From contig JALQPE010000571.1 of the NCBI GenBank assembly GCA_030407315.1, forward strand, positions 1 to 64,000: DNA of 64,000 nucleotides, written 5' to 3'. The notes beneath the pieces are model-generated. The model was not told the DNA's origin, searched no databases, and was given only the letters and a program-made list of their open reading frames with translations. Numbering within the stretch: the first letter of the stretch is position 1; every line of letters starts with the position of its first letter. A program made the translations under genes and the position numbers. Of this stretch, positions 11,960 through 20,402 are shown piece by piece. The DNA comes from Asparagopsis taxiformis (lineage: Eukaryota; Rhodophyta; Florideophyceae; Bonnemaisoniales; Bonnemaisoniaceae).

Positions 11960-12240
11960 TTACTGTCTCCAGATGCTGCCCAGGGCAGCACGAAATACTG
12001 TCTACAGGTACTGCCCAGGGCAGCACAAAATACTGTCTACAGGTGTTGCCCAGGGCAGCACGAAATACTGTCTACAGGTACTGCCCAGGGCAGCACAAAG
12101 TACTGTCTACAGGTGCTGCCCAGGGCAGCACGAAGTACTGTCTACAGGTATTGCCCAGGACAGTGAAAATCACTGCCTCCAGGTACTGCCCAGGACAGTG
12201 AAAATCACTGTCTCCAGGTACTACCCAGGACAGCGCACCG
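11960..12240. repeat. Subterminal tandem repeats of CACTA copy 1
   Basis: About eight units of roughly 33 bp share the pattern CTGTCTACAGGT then TGCCCAGGGCAGCAC. Each unit contains the small palindrome TGCCCAGGGCA. They lie a few hundred bases inside the CACTA terminus, the usual place for transposase-binding subterminal repeats of this superfamily. Further CTGTCT/AGACAG motifs fill 12380-12545. Confidence 0.85.
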
Positions 12241-12545
12241 TGTTGGTTCCATCTATTGTCCCAGGCAGCGTATTTCACTATCCGGCCATGTTGCCTTGGC
12301 CAATACAAAACACTATCCGCCAACACTGCCCAGTACAGTAAATTACATCATATCCAACTATTTAATAAATTATTAATTTTTACTGTCTCCATTCACTGCC
12401 TCAGACAGTACGGTGAGACAGTGTTTTTACTGTCTGCCAGACAGTGCAAACCACAGTCTCCAAGTTTGGCATTAATTTTCATTTTCCGCATAGTGATTTT
12501 TACTGTCTCAGACAGTAAAAATCACTGTCTCACCGTACTGTCTGA

Positions 12546-12569
12546 GGCCCCCTTTTCAACACCGTAGTG
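12546..12569 (-). repeat. CACTA terminal repeat, copy 1
   Basis: On the minus strand the terminus reads CACTACGGTGTTGAAAAG then GGGG. The same terminus occurs at 35572-35595, and a diverged version (CACTACTGTGTCTGAAAT) ends at 38866. Homology between copies 1 and 2 stops exactly after this motif. Confidence 0.85.
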
Positions 12570-12636
12570 GTGGTGGTAGTGCTGTTGCGAGTTCATGACA
12601 GCTCTTTGGCCTCTGGAAAGTCGCAGCAATAATTGG

Positions 12637-13698
12637 CTAGGATGGGAAAGCATTGGAGGGCAGTTGCAGTGGAGTCTGTGCAGGGGAACCCGGAAGAGAA
12701 CGCGGTGGATAGGGACGAAAACACTTTTCGAGTGCTTTATGAAGAATATCAATTTTGCGAGCGCGACTAGCAGAACTAGAGGTTGTCGGCATTTCATCAC
12801 CGAACAAGGCGTTGGACGAAGGGTTAACAATGTACGGAAGATACCCGACGATGGTGAGGCCGGTACGGATGCAGTGGCGACGGAGGGGGGCGGAGAAGTT
12901 GAGCAGTGTGACGTGTATGGGGTATGCAACGATTGCGGAGCTCTTGAGGCTTGTGCTGCTCTTGTCGGAGTACACTTGGAGGAGGCCGGCAAAGGAGGAA
13001 GGTGTGGGATCAGTTTCCTCTGCCCATACGACCTGTGGATCTTCCGAGAGCTGCACGTGCTGTCTAGTAACCTGGTGCAGCGTTTTCGCGAATTCTGTGT
13101 GTAGGGGATGAGAAAATATTGCGGTGCCGTCTGGGGCGGTCTGTGGGGAGGGGTGGAAGAGAGTATTTAGGTCGTTAGCCAGTGCTAACTGCCTGCGGAG
13201 CATGTCGACTGGGTCGCGGAGGTACAGCTGTGCCGAGTACTTACCAGTTTTGTCTGGAATGATGTGGCTCTTGTAACCTTCGGTGCGGAAATGTGTTTCG
13301 ACCATGGAAGCGGTAACGTGGCGACATTCTTCTACGGTGCGAACGGCGCTGTTGAACTTTTCTAGGGAGAATGCGGGGTCTTGTAGGATGGTGATGACTT
13401 CGCTCACGCGGCCAGCGCCGGCCTTGTACTCGAGGGTTGTGAGACTGGCGGCGAGGGATTGCACGAGGAGGTCTGCGCGGGAGGGGGTTGAGGTTGGTGG
13501 CAGTGGAGCGTCACAGGGTGAGTCGCTGGAGGAAGCACGACCAGATTCTGGGTCTGGGGAGCTGGGTTGCGGGGAATCATGGTCGCCGTTTCGAAGGCTC
13601 ATGGGTGACGGCAGGGACACGAGCGTTGTTGAAATGTTGGGGAGAGGGGTTGAAACGGTAGCGACACGTTCGCTCATGCAGCGCGAGCGCATAAGCAT
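12637..13698 (-). pseudogene. Second, different Plavaka/Tnp2-like transposase, 5' fragment
   Basis: The frame opens at ATG 13696-13698 and runs 353 codons. It has a Ser/Pro-rich N-terminal region, then a helical region, then the core-like segment LLQVYSDKSSTSLKSSA followed by AYPIHVTLLNF and a GYLPYI motif. This Tyr-Ser-Asp-Lys context with an aliphatic/Asn strand is characteristic of the first catalytic Asp region of Plavaka-like transposases. The gene is cut at 12570 by the right end of CACTA copy 1, so later catalytic residues are missing. It shares no close sequence with the 6362-10165 transposase. The terminal-type repeats at 15440-15722 may be this element's own end. Confidence 0.6.
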
Positions 13699-14340
13699 CT
13701 ACGCAGTAGTAGAAGCACCCTTCATACTTGCATTCCATGTCGAGTTTTGACGCAAAAGGGAGGATTGCGAGCTGAACAGGGGAGACTGTGCCGTCCAGAT
13801 GCGACCAATTTTATTTTTGTGGTGCTTTCGAGACTTGGAATGTAACGTGTTCGTTCGTAGTTTTGTGGGTAGTAGTTTTGTGCTCACTCCAGCTGACATC
13901 CCAACGGTGGAATTTAACCGAGAGTTCAATCATTTCCAACTGTTACATCACATTGCGTGCTGGCAACGTGTGCATGGAAGGACGAACGACCGCCCTGGGA
14001 GATGAATTTTCAATTAATTCATTTGTAATAATAAACATTTTATTTCCGAACTTCGTGGAATCTGAATGTGCTTTACAGCGGATATGCCACGGATCATGTA
14101 AGGAAAGCAAATGGATTCTCATATATATGATTATATGTTTATATTCGTTGTTCTCGATCCGGATCTCATTGTTCGGTGATTCAGAGACCATGGCTTGGGC
14201 CATACTCAATCTCACTGCCGGCGATGATTTCGAGTATGCACAGCAAGACTTTAGCGGACGCTGAAAGCTGTCCGGTCGACGCCGCAGGCTCCACTCCGCC
14301 CTCATCACCGACTGAAATTCTTTGACCGCCTTTGCTTTGT
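13699..14340. other. No gene seen
   Basis: Probably the 5' flank of the truncated transposase at 12637-13698. No motif is recognised on either strand. Confidence 0.35.
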
Positions 14341-15000
14341 TTAGTGTAGAAGATGGACGAAGGTACGTGCGCGAATCTTGAGGGTATGCATTGAGGGAAG
14401 CGTGGGTTTTGAGTCTATTTCCGTTGATGCGATATTTTCATTGGAAGCCTGTTGACTCATGGTGTGTATTGAGCGGAGGATGGAAGAGAGGTACGTGAAG
14501 TTTTGAAAGTATGGTGCGAGAGAAGGTTGGTTTTGAGTCTGACTGTTGTGGTTGATTCCGATGTTGTGTAGATGATGCAGGAATGTTGATGACGGAAGGT
14601 AAGTTTCATTGAGAGCCAGGATGTGTTTTGCGAAGATATGGACTGCTGACTTTGATAATTCACTGCAAGGTTTTTCAATCATGGTTTGTATTGTGTGTAG
14701 GATGGATGAGAGGTAAGTAAGGGAGTTCCTAGGATATCTGTCGTGGTAAGCGTTGCTTTTGAATCTGACTGTTGGGGTTGATGTTGTGTACGTGATGCAG
14801 GAGTGGTGAAGCAGGAACGGCAGGACTCAAGGAGAGCGAAGAAGGGATCTAGGAAGATGAGGAATGAAGCTGTGAGGTGTTTCTGGTATGTGTATATTTT
14901 GGGGCATACGATAGAAGTGAGAGTGGGTTTCAAGTGGTGTAAGATTTTGCTGACCATGTTCGTGTTTGATGTCTTGATGATTTAATGGGCTGGGGTGGTG
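14341..15000. repeat. Degenerate GT-rich tandem repeats
   Basis: Two clear related units (about 14456-14600 and 14684-14815) share GGATGGAWGAGAGGTAMGT, TTTGAATCTGACTGTTG-like text and GATGATGCAGGAATG-like ends. A weaker copy lies at 14350-14430. The minus-strand frames here are a consequence of the strand bias and I do not treat them as genes. Confidence 0.55.
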
Positions 15001-15156
15001 TCGAGGAAAGCGGGGATGGAATTGGGAAGGAGCGGATTTTTTGTAATCTAGGTCGTGAGGGTTCTTGAAGTATGTGCGGATGGAGGTGCATGGCGTTCGG
15101 ATGGTAGGGAGAACGCGATAGTGAGGGAGATGGGTGATAGACGATATGCTGACAGG

Positions 15157-15350
15157 TATTTTGTATTCTGGCTGGATACGTATTTCATATTCTGGCTGGA
15201 TACATATTCCGTATTCTGACTGGATACATATTCCGTATTCTGGCTGGATACATATTCCGTATTCTGGCTGGATACGTATTTCCTATTCTAACCAGGTATT
15301 TATTTCCTATTCTGACCAGATATTTATTTCCTATTCTAGAGAGACGTATT
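15157..15350. repeat. 24-bp tandem repeats
   Basis: About eight units follow the pattern TATTCTGGCTGGATACRTAT then TYC, with the last units drifting to TATTCTGACCAGATATTTAT. The period is a multiple of three, so an apparent plus-strand peptide of Tyr-Ser-Gly-Trp-Ile repeats results; it is probably not translated. Confidence 0.8.
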
Positions 15351-15439
15351 GTATACCAGCAGTTTCGTAAATGAGAGAATAAAATACGGTCCGATATGGG
15401 CCCTGAATTTACCATCCGCTGTAATTTCTTCCCTCCCGG

Positions 15440-15722
15440 TTTTCGCTGATATATTGTATACTAGATGTCGGTTCCTAGGATCCCGCAGTATGTACTAGAG
15501 AAAGTGGATGTCGGGTCCTAGTATTCCGCCGAATGTACTAGAGAAAGTAGATGTCGGGCCCTAGTATTCCGCCAAACGTACTAGAGAAAGTGGACATCCG
15601 CATCCAAAAAATTCTTATTTTTTTTGGACGCGGACGTTCATTTGTTCTAGTAAATCTCGGGGCCGACTAGGACCCGTACTAGAGAGACTGGACGTCCGCG
15701 TCCACTTCCGAAAACACAGACG
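15440..15722. repeat. Subterminal-type repeats with GTACTAGAG and GGACGTCC motifs
   Basis: Repeated GTACTAGAGARAGTGGA followed by TGTCGG or CGTCCGCGTCC is seen four or more times. The block ends CCGAAAACACAG. A related block with the same ending lies at 42030-42252. On the minus strand the likely terminus reads CTGTGTTTTCGGAAGTGGAC, probably one end of a DNA transposon family. Confidence 0.6.
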
Positions 15723-15855
15723 GGAGGAGTATCAAGAAACGCGGAAATAACAATATCCAAGAAGCGTGACCTGTTGAGGGATCTTTTGTGGGCTAGTGGA
15801 AGGAGAAGGTCATCTAGATTAGTTGCACGAAGTAGTTAGGAGTAACATCATGTAC

Positions 15856-17068
15856 CTAGAGGATTTCGAATGAAATTTCTAACTTTTCAAATCCTGCTAC
15901 GAACAATGATTCTTCCAAGTAGAGCGCACCAACAGCGCTTCTGGACAAAACACCAGATGGAGAAGACTCTGGAGTGGATCTTCTGGCAATCAAATCGAAC
16001 AATGTCGACGAATTTGCTGTATCAAGCTCAGTTGCAAGTCCAGTTTCCTTTTCATCTTCATCCAAATTGGCTTTAAATGCTTACAACGACTCACAGATGG
16101 CGTCCTATGCAGCAGCTGGTGCTGACGATACATATATTGACAGTACGAGGTGGCCGCGCGAGACCGAATTGGACAGATACACCCCGTATTCCATTTCAAC
16201 ACCACGTACCGCAATGACCGATTTTCCTTCCATGCGGCAGAATATTTTCGTCAAAACGAACAATGAACTCTATTCCGCATGTCCAGCGAATATGGGCGAA
16301 TCCACCTGTATTTTGACACAGCTGCTATCCACGTCAGAGATACCAATAAGCTGTGAAACCCTCCCACAACCCATGAGCTCTACACGTGTCCTGCAAATGC
16401 GTCGGGACAGTGGCAGCTTTGCATCATCTTTCAAAATTTTCTTTGGACTGCCCTTCAAACTTTCCTCTTTCATATTCAATCCATCTCTGACAATAAACAA
16501 AGATTTTTTCTGACCAGGCGGCAGCAAAAGTTTTGTGGACAGTTTCCGGGTCTCTAGCAACGATCTGGACGAAAATGTCTGAGCGAGGCAATTGCCGAAT
16601 AGAGACCAGATGTTCAGACATATTCTTCAATACGTTCCTTTCTAGTTGTTTTCTTTGCTTCTTCTTGGAAAACTCCTCTGCGAGAAATGATACTAGAGGA
16701 TGTACGACAAACTTGCTTGCAAATAAATAATTAGGCGTCTCCCCTTTCCAATCTCCTTTTGAAAACAAAAACGGTATAACCGCCACGACATCAAAAAGTA
16801 CCGAGCTTCCATCCAGCATATTTGCTTTCGTGTTTGCGAGAGTACTCTGCGAAGCAATTGCCAGTCGTTCAGCTGTGATCTCACCTTGAAACAGTTTCTG
16901 CATGATAAGGTTACATGCTTCCTCAAATGAATCCGGCATGTCTGCAAAGTGAATTACGCTGCATAGTGAGCCTCCATGAGATCGTCTACGAGCTCTGTCA
17001 GTACATTCGTCCATCATGATGCGCCCTACGTGATTAGTACGGACATTTACTTGAGGACATTTTGTCAT
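15856..17068 (-). pseudogene. Decayed unidentified gene, about 400 codons
   Basis: From ATG 17066-17068 a frame runs about 215 codons to 16424. Protein-like sequence then continues in another frame (from about 16450 leftwards). That second frame is broken by TAG at 16270-16272 and by further stops near 16110 and 16090. The first half is mixed helical with a Lys-rich patch (EEFSKKKQRKQLERN). I do not recognise the family. The antisense plus frame at 15974-16513 is a shadow. It follows the spliced gene at 17144-18495 on the same strand by 75 bp and may belong to the same element. Confidence 0.4.
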
Positions 17069-17143
17069 CAATTTATTTCAGCAGTTTTCTTTTTGGAAAC
17101 TAGTATTTGAAATGGGCTAGCTGTATGTGTAGCAGGAGAAAAT

Positions 17144-18495
17144 TCAACTACGGCTATCCGAACTTAAGAGGACCCAACGATTAACCATCGTATCAAAGTG
17201 TTTCTGAGCTGCCGCGATGAACTTTTCGTTGCCTGTCTCTTTTGCCTGTTCAATCTTTTTAGCGGCATTCTCAATCAAACAGATCATTTTGTCTTCTTGC
17301 TCGGCCAATTGGACTACATAAAGCGTTCTCCTACTTTCGTCTCCGTTCTGAATGTTGCGCAAGATACTTTCACTTTTCTCTCCACTCATACCAGGCCTAG
17401 AAGCTTCTTCTATCTTTCTGGTCTTGGCGTCCGCCAACTTTCCCATTTTTTGACAGGCCCAAGAAAAAACATCCTCTTCTTCATTCTTTCTGCCTACGCA
17501 ACGCCTTTTCACTTGTAAGGCATTTTGAGAAGGAGAATAAGCAGAATTTCTCTTCCACCCTACCGTCTCGTTCCGTTCATCCTGCGCCTTTTCTACAGCG
17601 CGAAACTCTTCATATCCATTGTTATCTTCCCCCGAAATATCAATTGTTTTTGACACCAGACGCATGAATGTGTCATCTTGATGTGGAGTTCCAAGTCTGG
17701 CTGTGCAAAAAATGATAAATGATATATCATTTATTATATATAACTGGTACCAGTTGAAAGCTCTCCATTCTCGAGATAGCGAAGAAAATTGGGGAAGCGC
17801 TCAGGGCCATTTTGACCCGATTTCTGCCAATGGTGCTTCGGATCTGTAAAAGCTGCTCTGCCATCTATGAAAGCATCCTTCAGCTTGGATGCTCGACGAA
17901 ACTCCAGTGGCTTGGCTGTAGGATCTACATCGTCCAGTCTCCCTTTAAATTCCTCTCCTGTGACAATTGCGTTATTGAAGCGATCTTCTATTATAGTCCA
18001 GAAATACCCCCTAGAAACTCCCTCATCCAAATGCCTCCTTTGAAGCAAATCTTCTGTAGTTTGCATGACTGCAGCGCGCGCGACCTCATCATCTCTCAAA
18101 ATCAACATGAGACGGGCAAATTCATTGAGCGAGAAAGGATTTTTATGTGATCCCTGATCTTCATTTGCAGGGATCATATGTGATCCCTGCTCTTCATTTC
18201 GCAACTCTGAATCACTCAATTCTAGAAGGCTCCCTTCTTTGTTCCTTTTCCTGCGCCAAGCGTTTCTCATATTTTTCTGCTCGAGTGTAGGGAGGTTTTG
18301 AAAAAGGGAATCCAGAGAAGGTGCCTTAAAAATAAGCTCGGGTGTTCTTTCATGTCTTTCCTTGAAGGCATCAAATTTTTTGCATCCCTTGTTCTGTCTA
18401 CATATGGTCTCAAAAGATGAACCAGACTGCGATAATATGGTAGCCTTTACCATTGCCCTTGCAACTAGTACATTCTTGTTCCCACCCACCTTCAT
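17144..18495 (-). CDS. Unidentified two-exon gene (helical, possibly Myb/SANT-like)
   Basis: Exon 1 runs from ATG 18493-18495 to 17751. A 50-nt intron (17750-17701) begins GTACCAG and ends TTTTTTGCACAG. Exon 2 runs 17700-17144 in a different genomic frame, and splicing restores one open frame of about 433 codons. The first part holds NEFARLMLILRDDEVAR and a Trp/Phe-rich segment (YFWTIIEDRFNN), then FTDPKHHWQKSGQNG. The end is a charged coiled coil (LAEQEDKMICLIENAAKKIE). A DNA-binding trihelix/Myb-like N-part plus a coiled-coil tail is known from transposon accessory proteins, but that is only suggestive here. Family not recognised. Confidence 0.55.
17701..17750 (-). other. 50-nt spliceosomal intron
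   Basis: The minus-strand sequence has a GT donor, an AT-rich body containing the inverted repeat AAATGATATATCATTT, and a T-run followed by GCACAG as acceptor. Removing it joins two frames that are offset in the genome. Without splicing the frame ends after GELSTGTSYI. Confidence 0.65.
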
Positions 18496-19346
18496 ATTCC
18501 AACACTTATTAATGATACGCAATTCTTTGTGCGTACAGTCAGATAAAAAACGAGTACAGCAAATCTGCGAAACTGAGCAGATCTCCGAACGGCTGCCCTA
18601 TCTCCGCATATCTCTGATCTTCTGAATTTTTTTGCGTCTTTTCACTGATATCGATAAACCCTCCCTGTTTGATTACACCAATGGTGTCCATTTTGAACAC
18701 ACTCTCTCCAAAGAGTTCCACTTAAGATGCGTTCCTCAGAGCCGAAGCAGTTCCGTAGCATTTAGCCATTTAAGCTTATCTACAATGCACAACATAAGTG
18801 CATTTGGAATCTGGGAGGAACCGATTCTGTGCAGACGTAACTTTGTGATGAAAATTGCGAGACTACGCCCGCTGTGTCAGACATGACCGCCGTTGCACTC
18901 GCTCTCGCGTCTACCTGCGTAATTTGTAAACATTCAGGGTACAGCCATTTTTCTCTACATCGGAGACCTGCGAATCTTGTATACACATACACCTGACGGT
19001 ACTAATATCCACGCAATCTCTCCTCGAGCAAAACGTGTTTCCAGAAGTCGCGGTAGCTGGTATTGAATCAGGCCAAAGGTGGTTGGGGACTGTATGACAC
19101 ATTTCTAGATCTGTACTGTTGTCAGGGTATCCGTAAGGCTACTTTTCAGTTGTCTCCCAAGTGCAAGCTCGTCAGCTGATACGACAAGTGTCGCACTATC
19201 AGTCATACTTGATCTTTTCCGGCGTCAAACTTTCGTTTATACTTGTCAGGACATACAGACCTACCTTACCTGTCTCAGCCAACCAAATCCCTCTATTTGG
19301 TCGGTACACACTCATCCACGCTCATCCAAATTGTCGTGGAATGCCC
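18496..19346. other. No gene seen
   Basis: This is the flank between the spliced gene and the truncated left edge of CACTA copy 2. Only short frames occur and no motif is recognised. Confidence 0.35.
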
Positions 19347-19420
19347 CTCATTCCGAACAGGGTACCTTCATAGTGGGCTCTTGTCATTCTTTGAATTCCA
19401 CTCAGCTGAAGAGCCCCATA
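19347..19420 (-). pseudogene. Transposase fragment of CACTA copy 2, left of the Ty3 insertion
   Basis: About 74 bp match copy 1 near 9665-9738 with a few substitutions, ending at the target duplication CCATA (19416-19420). It continues across the insertion at 32665. Confidence 0.8.
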
Positions 19421-20220
19421 TGTAGGACCAGCCGGGGTGGCGATCGCTAGGGGAGTTCTAGAATTGCAGCCATGTCAGGGCGAGGTGAACCGTAACGCGC
19501 TGGTTGAACTTGCGTTCGCGCGTCGCTCGGTCGCGCTGGCGAACGGGTGGTACAACGGCGGAACGCGTAGGGAACGATCGCAACACGGGATTCGCGGGCC
19601 GGCGCAAGCCGTAATCTCAGGGTGAGATCACCGAGTAAACTCGAGCACGACGCGATCCACACAGGGGTCGTAAATCCCTGGCCTAGTGGCGTGCGACGCA
19701 ACGCGCGCTATCGCGGTGCGACGCGGTTCGACGATCGGTTTATGCGCAGCGCGCACGCGAACGTCGGCGATCGTGAGCAACCCGCACGCAACGTTGTAAC
19801 GCAATCGGTCCTCGCGATTCGCTAAACGCTTAACTCGTAGCTGCGAAGATGCTGGCTGTTTATTGGTAAGGGCGAAGCTGAACGACCATTAATAGCTAAC
19901 TACTAAAGGACAGGCTGTCCTACCGTGGCCGGCCGGCGGCCGCTCGCTCGCACGCGAAAAAGGGAAATATTTGGGAAAAAGACTTTCGTCATAAAAAACC
20001 CAAAAAGGGGAAATAAAGGGAAATTCGCAAAAGGCGCTACACGTGGCGCCAAGCTCGCAGGTTCGTTCGCGCGCACGCGCTCGCTCAGGCGCGCCGTGAC
20101 ACGTAATCGGTTCGCCACGCGTACGCTCGCTTGCTAACTAACTCAGCGCGGATGCAGGCGGACTCAACTCGTCGATATCGCTCAACCCGCGTTCGCGTTA
20201 GCGGCATAAAGTGCACCACA
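19421..20220 (-). repeat. 3' LTR of the Ty3 element
   Basis: This 800-bp LTR begins TGTAGG and ends CACCACA on the plus strand (TGTGGT...CCTACA in element orientation). It matches 31864-32664 with about five substitutions and one single-base indel. A diverged inverted solo copy lies at 59734-60521. Confidence 0.95.
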
Positions 20221-20235
20221 CTCCCCCCGACTAAC
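20221..20235 (-). other. Polypurine tract
   Basis: On the minus strand CGGGGGGAG abuts the start of the 3' LTR, the expected position for the plus-strand primer of reverse transcription. Confidence 0.7.
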
Positions 20236-20402
20236 ATCACAGCGCGTCCCCGCGCGTCATCTCTTCCTGCGTATCCTTTGCCTTTTCCTTCTCTCTGTCC
20301 ACTCTTCTCCTGTCGATCCTCTCCCTCTCTTTCTATCCTTCTTCTCTCCTCGGTCACTCGCATTCGTTGTTTCGCTCGTCGTCGCACGCGGTCGCTTTCG
20401 CC

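Larger units (their letters stand above)
10166..12545. other. 5' non-coding arm of CACTA copy 1
   Basis: This is non-coding DNA between the transposase start and the terminal repeat. About 10476-12569 matches 33597-35595 of copy 2. A 133-bp stretch (10343-10475) is replaced in copy 2 by the block shared with 5408-5735. The plus-strand frame at 11898-12341 is only a product of the subterminal repeats. Confidence 0.7.
6241..12569 (-). mobile_element. CACTA-type DNA transposon, copy 1 (left end not found)
   Basis: The right terminus at 12569 reads CACTACGGTGTTGAAAAG on the minus strand, the CACTA signature of this superfamily. It is preceded inward by dense subterminal repeats (about 11960-12540). 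The transposase gene runs away from this end. I could not find a matching left CACTA terminus, so the left limit is nominal. The element may extend through the ParB-dioxygenase gene and beyond the window. It is inserted into another transposase gene (12637-13698). Confidence 0.7.

Noticed and set aside
11960..12240. 33-bp regularly spaced repeats resembling a CRISPR array
   Set aside because: There are no unique spacers, the units are directly tandem with an internal palindrome, no cas genes are present, and they lie just inside a CACTA terminus in a eukaryotic context.
12595..13104. Plus-strand 169-codon frame
   Set aside because: It is antisense to the Plavaka-like transposase fragment, which has the recognisable core motif.
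15974..16513. Plus-strand 179-codon frame
   Set aside because: It is a shadow of the decayed minus-strand gene at 15856-17068. The codon-position mirror pattern and absence of motifs argue against it, although I cannot fully exclude it.
19437..19825. Short frames inside the 800-bp LTR
   Set aside because: They recur in each LTR copy only because the sequence is GC-rich and stop-poor; there is no protein-like conservation between frames.
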